The translations under genes and the position numbers were made by a program. The notes below the pieces were generated by a model that saw nothing but the letters and a program-made list of their open reading frames with translations, was not told the origin of the DNA and searched no databases. From HRBIN01 sp038891515 (GTDB lineage Archaea; Thermoproteota; Nitrososphaeria_A; Caldarchaeales; Caldarchaeaceae): a stretch of 60,216 nucleotides of DNA. Positions 25,515 to 33,962 of the stretch are shown here, in pieces (within the stretch, counting starts at the first letter, position 1; each line of letters opens with the position of its first letter). The stretch is taken from NCBI GenBank assembly GCA_038891515.1, contig JAWAEB010000001.1, positions 1 through 60,216 of the forward strand. Direction: 5' to 3'.

Positions 25515-26284
25515 GTGGTTATTTCAGCCCTCCAGTTCAGAAGATGCCTCTCCAGCATTCGAAGAAACAGGGTATCAGATACCAGTATTACGATAGCGAA
25601 GGATAGAGTCCACGCGAATACTTGGTCCATACGTAAGACCCCGTAGTTGAAGCCAAGCTGGTAACCGATGCCGCTCTGCATACCTAGCAATTCAGCTATG
25701 ATGGTAAGCTTCCATGCGAGACCAAGACCGTACCGGGATGCAGCTAGCAGGTAGGGGTAGATTGTCGGTATCACCACAGATCGGGTTATACCCCAGCTCG
25801 TGTGCCCAAAGCTCCTCGCCATCCTAACCGTATCGGAGTCCACAGTTCTGACACCTTCTCTTATTCCTATGGCGAATACAGGGGAGCATATCGCCACCAC
25901 GAAGAAGATGACTGATAACTCGCTTAGTCCAAACCATATAAGGGCCATCACAGCCCAGGCCACGCTGGGAAATGAGACAAGTATTATTACAATCGGGTCC
26001 AGTAAGTCGTTGAAGAATTTTCGTATGCCCATTAGCAGGCCGAGACACGTGCCAATCATGAGTGAGAGTAGGAGGCCCGTGAGGACTCTTCGGATGGTGT
26101 CGAGGAGATGGGTGAACAGGACTCCAGTTACTACATTACGGGCTAGGGTGTCGATAACTGGTATGGGACCGGGGATTAGACGCTCAGGAAACAATAAAGC
26201 AAGTAACTGCCATACGGTAACTGGTATGGCTACTGATGCGAGCCTCAGAAATATTGGGCTGGTCAGGCTACGGCCTGACTTCAC
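25511..26284 (-). CDS. ABC transporter permease, SsuC/TauC type (2)
   Basis: 257 residues, about six membrane helices, EAA-like loop DTVRMARSFGHTSWGITRSVVIPTIYPYLL. Paralogous to the 24756 gene and presumably its partner. It overlaps the substrate-binding protein gene by 17 nt and the next permease by 4 nt, so all are one operon. The two loops differ most around the Gly that contacts the ATPase. Confidence 0.9.
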   Translation of the reverse strand: MKSGRSLTSPIFLRLASVAIPVTVWQLLALLFPERLIPGPIPVIDTLARNVVTGVLFTHLLDTIRRVLTGLLLSLMIGTCLGLLMGIRKFFNDLLDPIVIILVSFPSVAWAVMALIWFGLSELSVIFFVVAICSPVFAIGIREGVRTVDSDTVRMARSFGHTSWGITRSVVIPTIYPYLLAASRYGLGLAWKLTIIAELLGMQSGIGYQLGFNYGVLRMDQVFAWTLSFAIVILVSDTLFLRMLERHLLNWRAEITT

Positions 26285-27257
26285 GTATCAATACCCTTGG
26301 GTCGTCCACTGCGTTTTGGCTGATGGCTCCGGCGTCACGAATTATGCGGATATTCAGTGCAACATTATCAAGGTTCCAAGCATCAGACCGCAGGTATAAT
26401 GGAACTATTCGCTCCTTATAGACGGCAATGGCTTCAGGACTGTCCGGCAACCTTGTCAATGAGGCGTATCTCTTCATTGCCTCGTCTGGATTGTTATGAA
26501 TCCAATCTACTGCCTCATTCCATATCTTTACAATTTTTCTAACAGCTTCTGGATACCTATCAAGAAACGCAGATTGAACCCCTATCCCCGTGAATACAAG
26601 GTCGTAGCCAGTCTTCTGCCTCCAGACTTGGTTCACATCTGCAAGCTCACGCGCTTGCCCTGTCACAAGTAGCAACGATGTAAATGGGTCAAATATAGAA
26701 ATGAAGTCTGCATCACCCTTAGCCATGATCTCAGGCAGCACAGGTGGCGGACCAGTGAGAACCTTACTAGCAGACTTCTCCAGGTTCGGGAGACCAGCGT
26801 ATTCGAGTACTGGTGAGACATCGTCAGGCTGGTCTAGTATTGCGTAAACTTTACCTCTAAGATCCTGTAGGCTCGTAAAAGGTGAGTCCGGTTTCACGAG
26901 TACCGACTGAAGGCCACGTAGTGAAGCACCTACCAACACGATATTACGTCCAGCGCCTCTGAATTCTGCTGCAGTATGCACGCTGAGAGGAAGTTCTATA
27001 TCGAGTTGCCCAACTCCGAACGCAGTATTCATATCGTCCGGATTCGGAAACTCAACCCATTCTATGTTCAGTCCCTCACGTTCAGCCAGCTTGTTTTCCT
27101 TTATGTAGGCCACGGGTAAACCAGAGATAAACGGCTCGTAACCCACTCGGACTTTGTCAGGCAGAGGTGGTGGAAGAGTCAAGAAGTATACGGTCACAGC
27201 CAAGGCGATTATAACCACAGCCCCAATAACGGCTGCGATCAGTCCCCTTCTTCGCAT
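26268..27257 (-). CDS. Periplasmic/surface substrate-binding protein, NMT1/THI5/SsuA type
   Basis: 329 residues. An N-terminal basic patch and a single hydrophobic segment (GLIAAVIGAVVIIALAVTVYF) form an uncleaved membrane anchor or signal, followed by a Pro-rich linker. The mature domain begins KVRVGYEPFISGLPVAYIKENKLAEREGLNIEWVEFP and contains FGVGQLDIELP and a mid-protein PDDVSPVLEYAGL stretch, the layout of NMT1/THI5-like and alkanesulfonate/nitrate binding proteins. The ligand is unknown; operon partners suggest an organic acid or heterocycle destined for the CoxL-like and ThDP enzymes. It starts 2 nt after the CoxL-like gene ends. Confidence 0.88.
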   Translation of the reverse strand: MRRRGLIAAVIGAVVIIALAVTVYFLTLPPPLPDKVRVGYEPFISGLPVAYIKENKLAEREGLNIEWVEFPNPDDMNTAFGVGQLDIELPLSVHTAAEFRGAGRNIVLVGASLRGLQSVLVKPDSPFTSLQDLRGKVYAILDQPDDVSPVLEYAGLPNLEKSASKVLTGPPPVLPEIMAKGDADFISIFDPFTSLLLVTGQARELADVNQVWRQKTGYDLVFTGIGVQSAFLDRYPEAVRKIVKIWNEAVDWIHNNPDEAMKRYASLTRLPDSPEAIAVYKERIVPLYLRSDAWNLDNVALNIRIIRDAGAISQNAVDDPRVLIREVRP

Positions 27258-27259
27258 GT

Positions 27260-29656
27260 CTACTTGCTTCTTGATGAGGTATTTAAATCTTTGAAGCTTT
27301 CCGAGAAGTGAATAGCTCTCTTAACCCTGTAAGGGGTCAGCGGCATCTCATCAATCTCGACACCCAATGGACGCAGTGCATCCTCAACGGCATTGAGAAG
27401 GGCCACAGGAGGAGGTATGGCTCCACCCTCTCCACCACCCTTGAACCCACCTACGGTATAAGGTGACGGTGAAGACAGATGCTCTATTGTGAGCGGGGGC
27501 GACTCTACAGCGGATGGGAGTAGGTAGTCCATCAATGTTGTGTTTAGTGGATATCCGTTTTCGTCATAGCTCAGTTCTTCAAATAGTCCGCCCCCAATCC
27601 CCTGGACAACTCCACCTGCTATCTGCCCATCCAACAGAAGAGGATTTATGATGTTCCCAGTATCGCTTACAAACACTTGACCGAGGATCTTCACCGCACC
27701 AGTTTCAATATCCACCGCTACTGTCACTCCGTAAGCACCGGAGCTATAGGTAGGATAGATATTCGTCCTCCCCTTTTCATCCGGGAGATATCTTAGATTG
27801 GGTAGGACATATATGGAGCTTTCTTCAAGTGAGGGTGCCATATCACTTGGCATCCGGTAGGGCTGGGTATAAGCTATTTTTGCCAAATCTTTCATAGTGA
27901 TAGATCTTGATGGTGTATCCTTGACCCATATCCTACCATCCTCAACCAATAGGTCAGCTTGGTTAGCCTCAAGTAGGTATGCAGCTATCCTCGTCAACCG
28001 GTCCCTGAGTTTCCTACATGCTGTGGCAACAGCTCCCACGCCAGCGACTGAGGACCGGCTGGCCCAAGCTCCCAAACCATATGGGCATTCCTCAGTGTCA
28101 CCCTCAACAACGTGCACCATTTCAATCGGTAGCCCTAGCTCGTCCGCCGCTATCTGTGCCAAGGCTGTCTTATGTCCTTGGCCTTGGTCGGCAACTCCAA
28201 CATAGACCGTTATTTCACCAGAGGGCCACATTCTCACCTTCGCGCTCTCATACCCAGTATGCAATGAATTGGGAACAGCGTTAGCCACAGGCTCAAGCAT
28301 AAAGACGATACTTACCCCACAATACACACCGTTCCTCCAAAGACTTTTCTGACGCGACCTGAACCCATCATAATCGATAAGCGTCTTCACCCTCGCCATA
28401 CATTCAGCGTATTGACCACTATCGTACATTGCTCCCGTAGTTGAAACATAGGGAAACTCATCTGGTTTTATAAGGTTCTTGACTCTCAAATCAACAGGGT
28501 CTACCCCGAGTTCCCTTGCAGCCTTATCCATCGCGTGTTCTATTACATAGTTCGAGTCGGCCTTCCCAAAACCGCGGACGGCGCCATAAGGCGCCTTGTT
28601 AGTTCTCACACACACCATCTCGACCAAGTAGTTGCTGACTCTGTAGCCACTTGGGATGAACCTAGCAGTAGCCATAACAGAAGCTAAGCCTGGTTGGGGA
28701 ACGTATGCCCCTAGGTCGGCCAAAAATCTATCCTTTATAGCCAGCAGTGTACCATCCCGCCTGAAGCCGAGTTCTACGTAGTGAACTTGCTCCCGTGAAT
28801 GGCATGTGGCCATTAGATGCTCACTTCTAGTCTCAATCCATTTCACAGGTCTCCCCAACATCTTTGAGGTTAGAGGGATGAGGGGTTCTTCTTGGTATAA
28901 GGGTATCTTGACCCCGAACCCCCCACCCACATGTCTGGCTACCACACGTATTTTATGCTCAGGAATGTTGAGAGACTGGGCGATCACCGATTTGAATATG
29001 TGAGGAGTTTGGACGCTTGCGTAGATTGTCATGCTGCCGTCTCCGGGGTTGTAAGCTGCCACATACCCCCTAGGCTCTATCGGTGAACCCGTATACCTAT
29101 GCCTCCTCACTCTATCCTTGACAACTACATCCGACTGCTCAAATGCGGACGCAACATCACCAGACTCAAACCTTGTCGAAAGCACAATGTTGTCAGGCCA
29201 GCCCTCATGTATTATGGGCGCATCATCTCTAATGGCTTTTTCCATATCTACTACCGGTGGTAATTCTTCGTAGTTAACTGCTATTAGTTCAAGGGCATCC
29301 TGTGCAACATACCGGTCTTCTGCTATGACAATAGCCACGGGCTCCCCGACATAGAACACTTTATTCACAGCAAGACAGTAACATTCTGCACGTCTCATCT
29401 GTGGATGTGAGACTGTCAGTGGGAGAGGGGGGAGAATCTTAACAATATCGCTCCCAGTCAATACGAGAGCAACCCCTTGGGATCTTCGTGCCTCGGAAAC
29501 ATCTATGCTTCTAATTCTTGCATGGGGATACGGGCTTCTTAGAAAGGCGGCGTACAGCATTCTAGGTAGGAAAACATCGTCAACATATGTTCCTAACCCT
29601 CTGACCAGCGTGGGATCTTCAGCTCTTCTCACAGCTTGCCCTATAAAGTCACCCAA
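27260..29656 (-). CDS. Xanthine dehydrogenase/CoxL-family molybdopterin subunit (copy 1)
   Basis: 798 residues from a TTG at 29656, which gives the family's normal N-terminus (GQAVRRAEDPTLVRGLGTYVDD). A longer frame to 29845 adds 63 residues with no homology, and a GAGGTG ribosome-binding site precedes the TTG. The large subunit binds molybdopterin and hydroxylates aldehydes, purines or N-heteroaromatic rings. The active-site loop is GAVRGFGKADSNY, unlike the AYRCSFR of true CO dehydrogenase, so CO oxidation is unlikely. The C-terminal GGFKGGGEGGAIPPP block carries the conserved catalytic Glu region. No medium (FAD) or small (2Fe-2S) subunit gene lies nearby, which is odd. It heads the ABC-transporter/ThDP operon. 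Confidence 0.9.
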   Translation of the reverse strand: MGDFIGQAVRRAEDPTLVRGLGTYVDDVFLPRMLYAAFLRSPYPHARIRSIDVSEARRSQGVALVLTGSDIVKILPPLPLTVSHPQMRRAECYCLAVNKVFYVGEPVAIVIAEDRYVAQDALELIAVNYEELPPVVDMEKAIRDDAPIIHEGWPDNIVLSTRFESGDVASAFEQSDVVVKDRVRRHRYTGSPIEPRGYVAAYNPGDGSMTIYASVQTPHIFKSVIAQSLNIPEHKIRVVARHVGGGFGVKIPLYQEEPLIPLTSKMLGRPVKWIETRSEHLMATCHSREQVHYVELGFRRDGTLLAIKDRFLADLGAYVPQPGLASVMATARFIPSGYRVSNYLVEMVCVRTNKAPYGAVRGFGKADSNYVIEHAMDKAARELGVDPVDLRVKNLIKPDEFPYVSTTGAMYDSGQYAECMARVKTLIDYDGFRSRQKSLWRNGVYCGVSIVFMLEPVANAVPNSLHTGYESAKVRMWPSGEITVYVGVADQGQGHKTALAQIAADELGLPIEMVHVVEGDTEECPYGLGAWASRSSVAGVGAVATACRKLRDRLTRIAAYLLEANQADLLVEDGRIWVKDTPSRSITMKDLAKIAYTQPYRMPSDMAPSLEESSIYVLPNLRYLPDEKGRTNIYPTYSSGAYGVTVAVDIETGAVKILGQVFVSDTGNIINPLLLDGQIAGGVVQGIGGGLFEELSYDENGYPLNTTLMDYLLPSAVESPPLTIEHLSSPSPYTVGGFKGGGEGGAIPPPVALLNAVEDALRPLGVEIDEMPLTPYRVKRAIHFSESFKDLNTSSRSK

Positions 29657-30101
29657 AAAGACTACACACCTCAGAATCCAATGAATACACCTTCTTAAAT
29701 CCATTACCATAGCAGAATTGATGATGTCCTGATAGACAGCACCAGTATGTTTCATAAATGCCATGGTCTTAGGAGAGATTAGAACAAAAAGTTTCCCGTT
29801 CTCAATCTCTTTGTTGTGTCTGGTTCCAAGGTGATAGCCCTTCAAAAAGAGATCAAGAGTTCATCTAGCTCGAATAACACGACTCCCGCGAAAAAGGCAA
29901 GATAATCACCCAACGGTTTTTAAGAATCACACTATAGGGATTAAAAGTGGTTTTGTTCCAAGAGCATCCATTGTGGACAAAGTCTTAACCGCTCATAACT
30001 GGCTTTGCTCATCAGAAAAGAGGCATAACCTAGTGCCCGCAAAGGTATTTGGGGGTATGGCCCCCGGGGGAAGCTGTTCGAGATCTATGATGAACTAGCA
30101 G
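29657..30101. other. Intergenic region upstream of the coxL operon
   Basis: About 445 bases. A TATA-like ATTTAAGAA on the minus strand near 29693-29701 suits the coxL TTG start. At 30051-30070 there is G5-TATGG-C5-G5, a small G/C hairpin of unknown role downstream of the adenosine-kinase-like gene. No coding frame is convincing. A TGATGA followed by CTGA near 30090-30125 is too incomplete to call a C/D-box RNA. Confidence 0.4.
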
Positions 30102-30593
30102 TTATAGCTTGTACCCTATTTTTCTGATAAACTCCTTTCTCTCTTTTATTTGTTCTTGACCCTCTATTCCTTTCGGCTTAAAGCCGTCCACCACGCCCAA
30201 TAGGCTGCGGCCCTGCTCGGTCTCGGCAACTATCACCTGTAGTGGGTTGGCTGTGGCTGCCAGTATTGTGCAGACTTCCGGGACGTCTTTGAGGCGTTGC
30301 ATTATGTTGATGGGGTAGAAGCCTCTGATGTAGAGGAGGAACGTGTGGCCGCATCCTATTCTGAGGGCTGTCTGGGCTGCTGTGTCTCTCAGTTCAGGGT
30401 CTGTGCCCTCATGTCTGATGAGGCATGGCCCGCTGGCCTCCGTGAAAGCTAGGCCGAACTTTGGGTTGGGGACTGTGTTTACGATGGCCTCGTATATGTC
30501 CTCCACACTCTTGATGAAGTGGCTTATGCCTAGGATTACGTTGCACCCCTCAGGCGGCTTGACATCAATAACCTCCAACTTGATGCTGGACAT
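30102..30593 (-). CDS. Adenosine-specific kinase-like protein (DUF355/COG1839)
   Basis: 163 residues, full length for this small archaeal family, whose Pyrobaculum member (PAE2307) was described structurally as an AMP/adenosine-binding protein. Family blocks seen: NVILGISHFIKSVEDIYEAIV, KFGLAFTEASG, RIGCGHTFLLYIRGFYPINIM, VPEVCTILAATANPLQVIVAETEQGRSLLGVVDG. Enzymatic assignment in the family is thin, so treat the kinase label with care. The prenyl synthase gene lies 32 nt upstream on the same strand. Confidence 0.85.
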   Translation of the reverse strand: MSSIKLEVIDVKPPEGCNVILGISHFIKSVEDIYEAIVNTVPNPKFGLAFTEASGPCLIRHEGTDPELRDTAAQTALRIGCGHTFLLYIRGFYPINIMQRLKDVPEVCTILAATANPLQVIVAETEQGRSLLGVVDGFKPKGIEGQEQIKERKEFIRKIGYKL

Positions 30594-30625
30594 GAATATT
30601 CATCGACATTCTTGGATAAATAATT

Positions 30626-31687
30626 TCACATGCTCCTCTCGATGAGGAAACGACAGAGCATAGCCAGCTTATCTCTAGCCTCTGAGGGCTTCAGAAGCCT
30701 CTCCACTACCGCCCATGACTCGGAGAGTATTCTAACCGCTACCTCTCTGGCATATTTGTCAGCGCCCGACCTTCTCACCAGCTCTATGGCCTCGGCTATG
30801 AGTGACCCGTCCTGCGTATGCATGGCTAGAATCTCCTTCAACCTAGCAGCGTCTTCAGGCTGTAAGTGTCTCATAGCATAAACTGTGAGTATGGTTTTCT
30901 TGCCCTCTGTGATGTCTCCACCCACCTCCTTTCCATACTTCCGCTCCTCTCCGAAGAGGTTCAGCAGGTCATCCTGTATCTGGAAGGCTACGCCTATCGA
31001 TTCTCCGAACTCCCCCAGCTCCCTTCTCACCTCGTCTCCACAGCCTGCGGCTATGCATGCCAGCTCGACGGCGAGCCTAGACATAGAGCCTGTCTTAAGC
31101 GCACACATCTGGAGATACTGCTCCACCGAGACATCATCCACTAGCCCCCTATGCCACACAATATCCATCGTCTGGCCCAGGCTCAGTCTAACCATATGCT
31201 CCACATATAGGATTGATAGCTTGGCGGCAGTCTGCGGGTCGAGCTTACGTAAGAGAACATGGACTGGGATATAGTAGAGGGCGTTGCCAGCGTTGACGGC
31301 TATATCCACACCATAAATCCTATGTATGCATGGTGCTCCCCTCCTCATCAGGCTTCCATCCTCCACATCATCGACGATCAATGTAGCGTTGTGAATTATC
31401 TCTGGAATGGCTGCGAACTCCAGTATGTCCTTGGAGGTTCCGCCCAACGCCTCATAGGTGAGTATTGTCAGGGCTGGTCTCCACCTCTTCCCACCACGTC
31501 CCAGAAGGTCCCAAAATGGTCTGGAAATCCCATCCGTGAGTGACTGGGTCTCATAGGCGTAACGGGGTTTTCCGAAGAATCTCTCCAAGTAGCTAAGCTT
31601 GAACTCCTTGGGCGCCAGCTGCTCCATTATCTCATCAACCCTTTTGGAGTATTCGGCTAGCACGGCCAATATGTCTTGCTCCTTCAT
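30626..31687 (-). CDS. Polyprenyl (geranylgeranyl-type) diphosphate synthase
   Basis: 353 residues. First Asp-rich motif DDVED in LIVDDVEDGSLMRRG and second motif DDLLN in FQIQDDLLNLFGEE, with the GKEVGGDITEGKKT block. It condenses isopentenyl diphosphate with allylic diphosphates to make the C20 (or longer) chains of archaeal membrane lipids or quinones. Residues just before the first motif are small or His/Asn (IIHNATLIVD), compatible with chain length around C20-C25, but this is not decisive. It shares the operon direction with the adenosine-kinase-like gene 32 nt downstream. Confidence 0.92.
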   Translation of the reverse strand: MKEQDILAVLAEYSKRVDEIMEQLAPKEFKLSYLERFFGKPRYAYETQSLTDGISRPFWDLLGRGGKRWRPALTILTYEALGGTSKDILEFAAIPEIIHNATLIVDDVEDGSLMRRGAPCIHRIYGVDIAVNAGNALYYIPVHVLLRKLDPQTAAKLSILYVEHMVRLSLGQTMDIVWHRGLVDDVSVEQYLQMCALKTGSMSRLAVELACIAAGCGDEVRRELGEFGESIGVAFQIQDDLLNLFGEERKYGKEVGGDITEGKKTILTVYAMRHLQPEDAARLKEILAMHTQDGSLIAEAIELVRRSGADKYAREVAVRILSESWAVVERLLKPSEARDKLAMLCRFLIERSM

Positions 31688-31725
31688 CTCCCACCGGATT
31701 GACTATGCATCTGGGTTAAAAGGAG

Positions 31726-32493
31726 TTAGGCCCTCAGGCCACGCCTCCTTAGATAGGATGAGACAGCCTCATTCGCCTTACGCGCTTCCTTGGTCAGGAG
31801 TGTCCTCTGGGCTAGATATTCCCTGTAGCTCCCCGTCCAGCCAGCGTATTTCTTGAGATATCCCTCCTGACCTAGCAATCTATCAACTGTGGCTACGTAT
31901 CTCTCCACATCCTCAGCGCTAACTGGTGTGTAACCATCCACGTGGAGGACGGTTTCTATGGGCCACCTAGGTCTCTGGGGTGGCGCCTCATCCTTCTCAC
32001 CTATGAGGAGGACAACCAATGGAATCACGCCGGCGGGGAGCTTCAAAACCTCGGAGATCCGCTCACACTCGTAAAGTCCGCAGTCTAGGATAAGCGTTCC
32101 ATATCCCATTATCTCCGAGGCCAGAATCGCATTCATCACGGCCAGTCCCACCTCAAAGACTCCGAGCAGGGACTCGGCTGGATAGGCGTCAGCCCTCAGA
32201 ACATGCTCTGTTACAAGGCTGTCCAGAAGTGTGGTTACCCTCTTGAGATCTAGGCAGACGACTAGAGCTGCGCCAGCCTGTCTGATGGCATCACTTCCGC
32301 AAATCTTGTACAGCTCCTCCCTCAGCTCAGCCCGCTCCACAAGTATGAAGGAATATGCTTGGTAGTAATATGGTGCGGCCTGCCCAGCCTCGATGATCAC
32401 CTTGAGGACATCCCTATCTATCCCACCCGGTCTGAAGCGCCTGATCGAGCGTCTGGAGAAGATGATGTTGAATAGGGCATGAGGCTTTTTCAT
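31726..32493 (-). CDS. Nitroreductase-family FMN oxidoreductase
   Basis: 255 residues. The N-terminal FSRRSIRRFRPGGID block binds the FMN phosphate, followed by LKVIIEAGQAAPYYYQAYSFILVE. The middle LGVFEVGLAVMNAILASEIMGYGTLI and the FMN-contacting VVLLIGEKDEAPPQRPRWP follow family layout. An extra C-terminal helical tail of about 60 residues (AEDVERYVATVDRLLGQEGYLKK onward) is longer than usual. Physiological substrate unknown; some archaeal relatives act on cofactors. It is placed between the prenyl synthase and ftsZ with its own TATA-like element in the ftsZ terminator region. Confidence 0.88.
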   Translation of the reverse strand: MKKPHALFNIIFSRRSIRRFRPGGIDRDVLKVIIEAGQAAPYYYQAYSFILVERAELREELYKICGSDAIRQAGAALVVCLDLKRVTTLLDSLVTEHVLRADAYPAESLLGVFEVGLAVMNAILASEIMGYGTLILDCGLYECERISEVLKLPAGVIPLVVLLIGEKDEAPPQRPRWPIETVLHVDGYTPVSAEDVERYVATVDRLLGQEGYLKKYAGWTGSYREYLAQRTLLTKEARKANEAVSSYLRRRGLRA

Positions 32494-32527
32494 TTAAGAT
32501 GTGCGTGGATCCGGTGTAGATAAATAT

Positions 32528-32534
32528 AAAAAAA
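32528..32534 (-). terminator. T-tract terminator after ftsZ
   Basis: On the minus strand the ftsZ TAA is followed directly by seven T residues and then ATATTTAT. The T-run suits an archaeal terminator. The AT-rich block about 30 nt before the nitroreductase ATG could also serve as its TATA region. Confidence 0.5.
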
Positions 32535-33626
32535 TTAGTGGTAGTTGGGTGGGTTCAATGTTTTGATTCCCAGCTGCTCCAGCAGACGGTCCACCTCTTG
32601 GCTCTCATCTGTTGATGTCTGAAGGCCTTGGGCGGCTGTCGGCACCTCGCTCACCTCTAGGACCTGATCTGCGGCCGACAATCCGGTCAGTATCAGCGAC
32701 ACCTGCATGCTGGACGTGTATGTATCCTCCACCCTAGCCCCCCATATCACAAGTCCATCGTTACCCATTAGCTCGGAGATTATCTCCGCCGGCCTAGCTG
32801 CCTCCGAGAGCTGCATATCCTCACCCCCACTGACATGGACTATTGCGCCTGAGAGACCTTCATATGATGCGTCTAGCAAGGGTGATTGGAGGGCGATGAA
32901 TGTGGCTTCTTCTGCCTTATTGGGTGAGGATGACCTGCCTATGCCCAAGGAAGCCAGCTTACCCCTTGATATGATGGTCTTGAAGTCGGCGTAGTCGATG
33001 TTTATCAGGCCTGGCTTGGCTATGGACTCTGTTATGCTGTGAATCATGTTGCTTATGACCTCATCGGCTAGGCTGAAGGCCCTCTTGATGCCATGCTGTG
33101 GGTAGAGGTCTAGAAGCTTATTGTTGTCCACAACGACTGAGGTGTTGGTGTGCTTCCTCAGCTCCTCCAACCCCTGAAGGGCTAGCCTCTTCCTCACCTG
33201 CCCCTCGAAGACAAAGGGCAGGGTCACCACGCCCACGACTATCGCGCCCTCCTCCCTAGCGGTCTCAGCTATGACCGGGGCAGCGCCAGTCCCAGTTCCT
33301 CCGCCCAGTCCGGCAGCGATGAAGACTATGTCGGAGCCTTGGAGAGACTTCCTCAGCTCCTCCCTCGACTCCTCAGCCGCCATCCTACCTCTCACTGGGT
33401 CACCTCCAGCGCCTCGGAGCTTCGTCACAGTCTTTCCCAACAGTATCTTCCTATCAGCCCTTATGAGGTCTAGGTGCTGTAGGTCGGTGTTGGCCGCCAT
33501 CGTCTGGACGCCGAAGAGACCGGCTTCCATAAGCCGGTTCACAGTGTTGCATCCGGCCCCTCCGACTCCCACCAGCTTTATCCTAATGTCCTCAACCGGT
33601 GAAGTAGCATCTATCAGGTCACTCAC
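32535..33626 (-). CDS. ftsZ: Cell-division GTPase FtsZ
   Basis: 363 residues starting at GTG 33626. Tubulin-superfamily GTPase forming the division ring. GVGGAGCNTVNRL (nucleotide loop), the signature GGGTGTGAAP at 108-117, and the T7 catalytic loop NIDYADFKTII are intact, followed by the GIGRSS and SLILTG blocks. The C-terminal tail (SEVPTAAQGLQTSTDESQEVDRLLEQLGIKTLNPPNYH) is short and ends in a likely SepF/partner-binding peptide. The start codon lies within an 8-nt overlap with the upstream ribbon-helix-helix gene, so its translation is probably coupled to it. Confidence 0.96.
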   Translation of the reverse strand: MSDLIDATSPVEDIRIKLVGVGGAGCNTVNRLMEAGLFGVQTMAANTDLQHLDLIRADRKILLGKTVTKLRGAGGDPVRGRMAAEESREELRKSLQGSDIVFIAAGLGGGTGTGAAPVIAETAREEGAIVVGVVTLPFVFEGQVRKRLALQGLEELRKHTNTSVVVDNNKLLDLYPQHGIKRAFSLADEVISNMIHSITESIAKPGLINIDYADFKTIISRGKLASLGIGRSSSPNKAEEATFIALQSPLLDASYEGLSGAIVHVSGGEDMQLSEAARPAEIISELMGNDGLVIWGARVEDTYTSSMQVSLILTGLSAADQVLEVSEVPTAAQGLQTSTDESQEVDRLLEQLGIKTLNPPNYH

Positions 33627-33765
33627 TCACCTGTACCTCCACCCTGATGAAGTCTCTGACAGCCATTCTGATAGCTTCGGCGCGATTGGGGTATAGCCTA
33701 CGCCTTACCAACTCGTCGATCGCCTGTAGGTATGGTTCAGGTAGGTGCACGGTCACTACTCGCAC
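33619..33765 (-). CDS. Tiny ribbon-helix-helix (CopG/CdrS-like) regulator upstream of ftsZ
   Basis: 48 residues from GTG 33765. It starts with a beta strand (VVTVHLPEPYLQAI) and continues with two helices (DELVRRRLYPNRAEAIRMAVRDFIRVEV), the complete ribbon-helix-helix fold with the conserved pattern S/N-R-A-E-A-I-R at the start of helix 2. A good ribosome-binding site GGAGGTGA precedes the GTG. Its stop overlaps the ftsZ start by 8 nt. A small RHH protein immediately upstream of ftsZ is known from haloarchaea (CdrS), where it regulates division and ftsZ expression, so the same role is likely here. It is too short to be found by length-limited gene calling. Confidence 0.85.
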   Translation of the reverse strand: MRVVTVHLPEPYLQAIDELVRRRLYPNRAEAIRMAVRDFIRVEVQVSE

Positions 33766-33962
33766 TATTTCTTCACCTCCTCGGTTGGTCCGTTGGGGAT
33801 CATGTTATCGGATAAGGGTTGGTAATACGTCCGTATACCTCCCGTCTCCCGTTCTAATCAATTTTCACCCATCCCTCCAGCGGAAAATGGTTGATGTCGG
33901 GCAACCTGTTGTGGTATGTTACCAATATATGATAGTTTTGGACTGTTCCAGAGGAAGATGGC

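Noticed and set aside
25800..26399. 199-codon plus-strand ORF
   Set aside because: Antisense shadow of the permease and binding-protein genes, whose family motifs are clear.
27260..29656. CO dehydrogenase large subunit
   Set aside because: The active-site loop lacks the AYRCSFR signature and no medium or small subunit genes are adjacent.
30086..30125. C/D-box guide RNA (TGATGA ... CTGA)
   Set aside because: Only one C and one D box, no internal C'/D' pair and no suitable spacing; overlaps a protein-coding 3' end.
33271..33696. 141-codon plus-strand ORF opposite ftsZ
   Set aside because: Shadow of ftsZ and the RHH gene; its peptide is low-complexity and antisense to conserved motifs.
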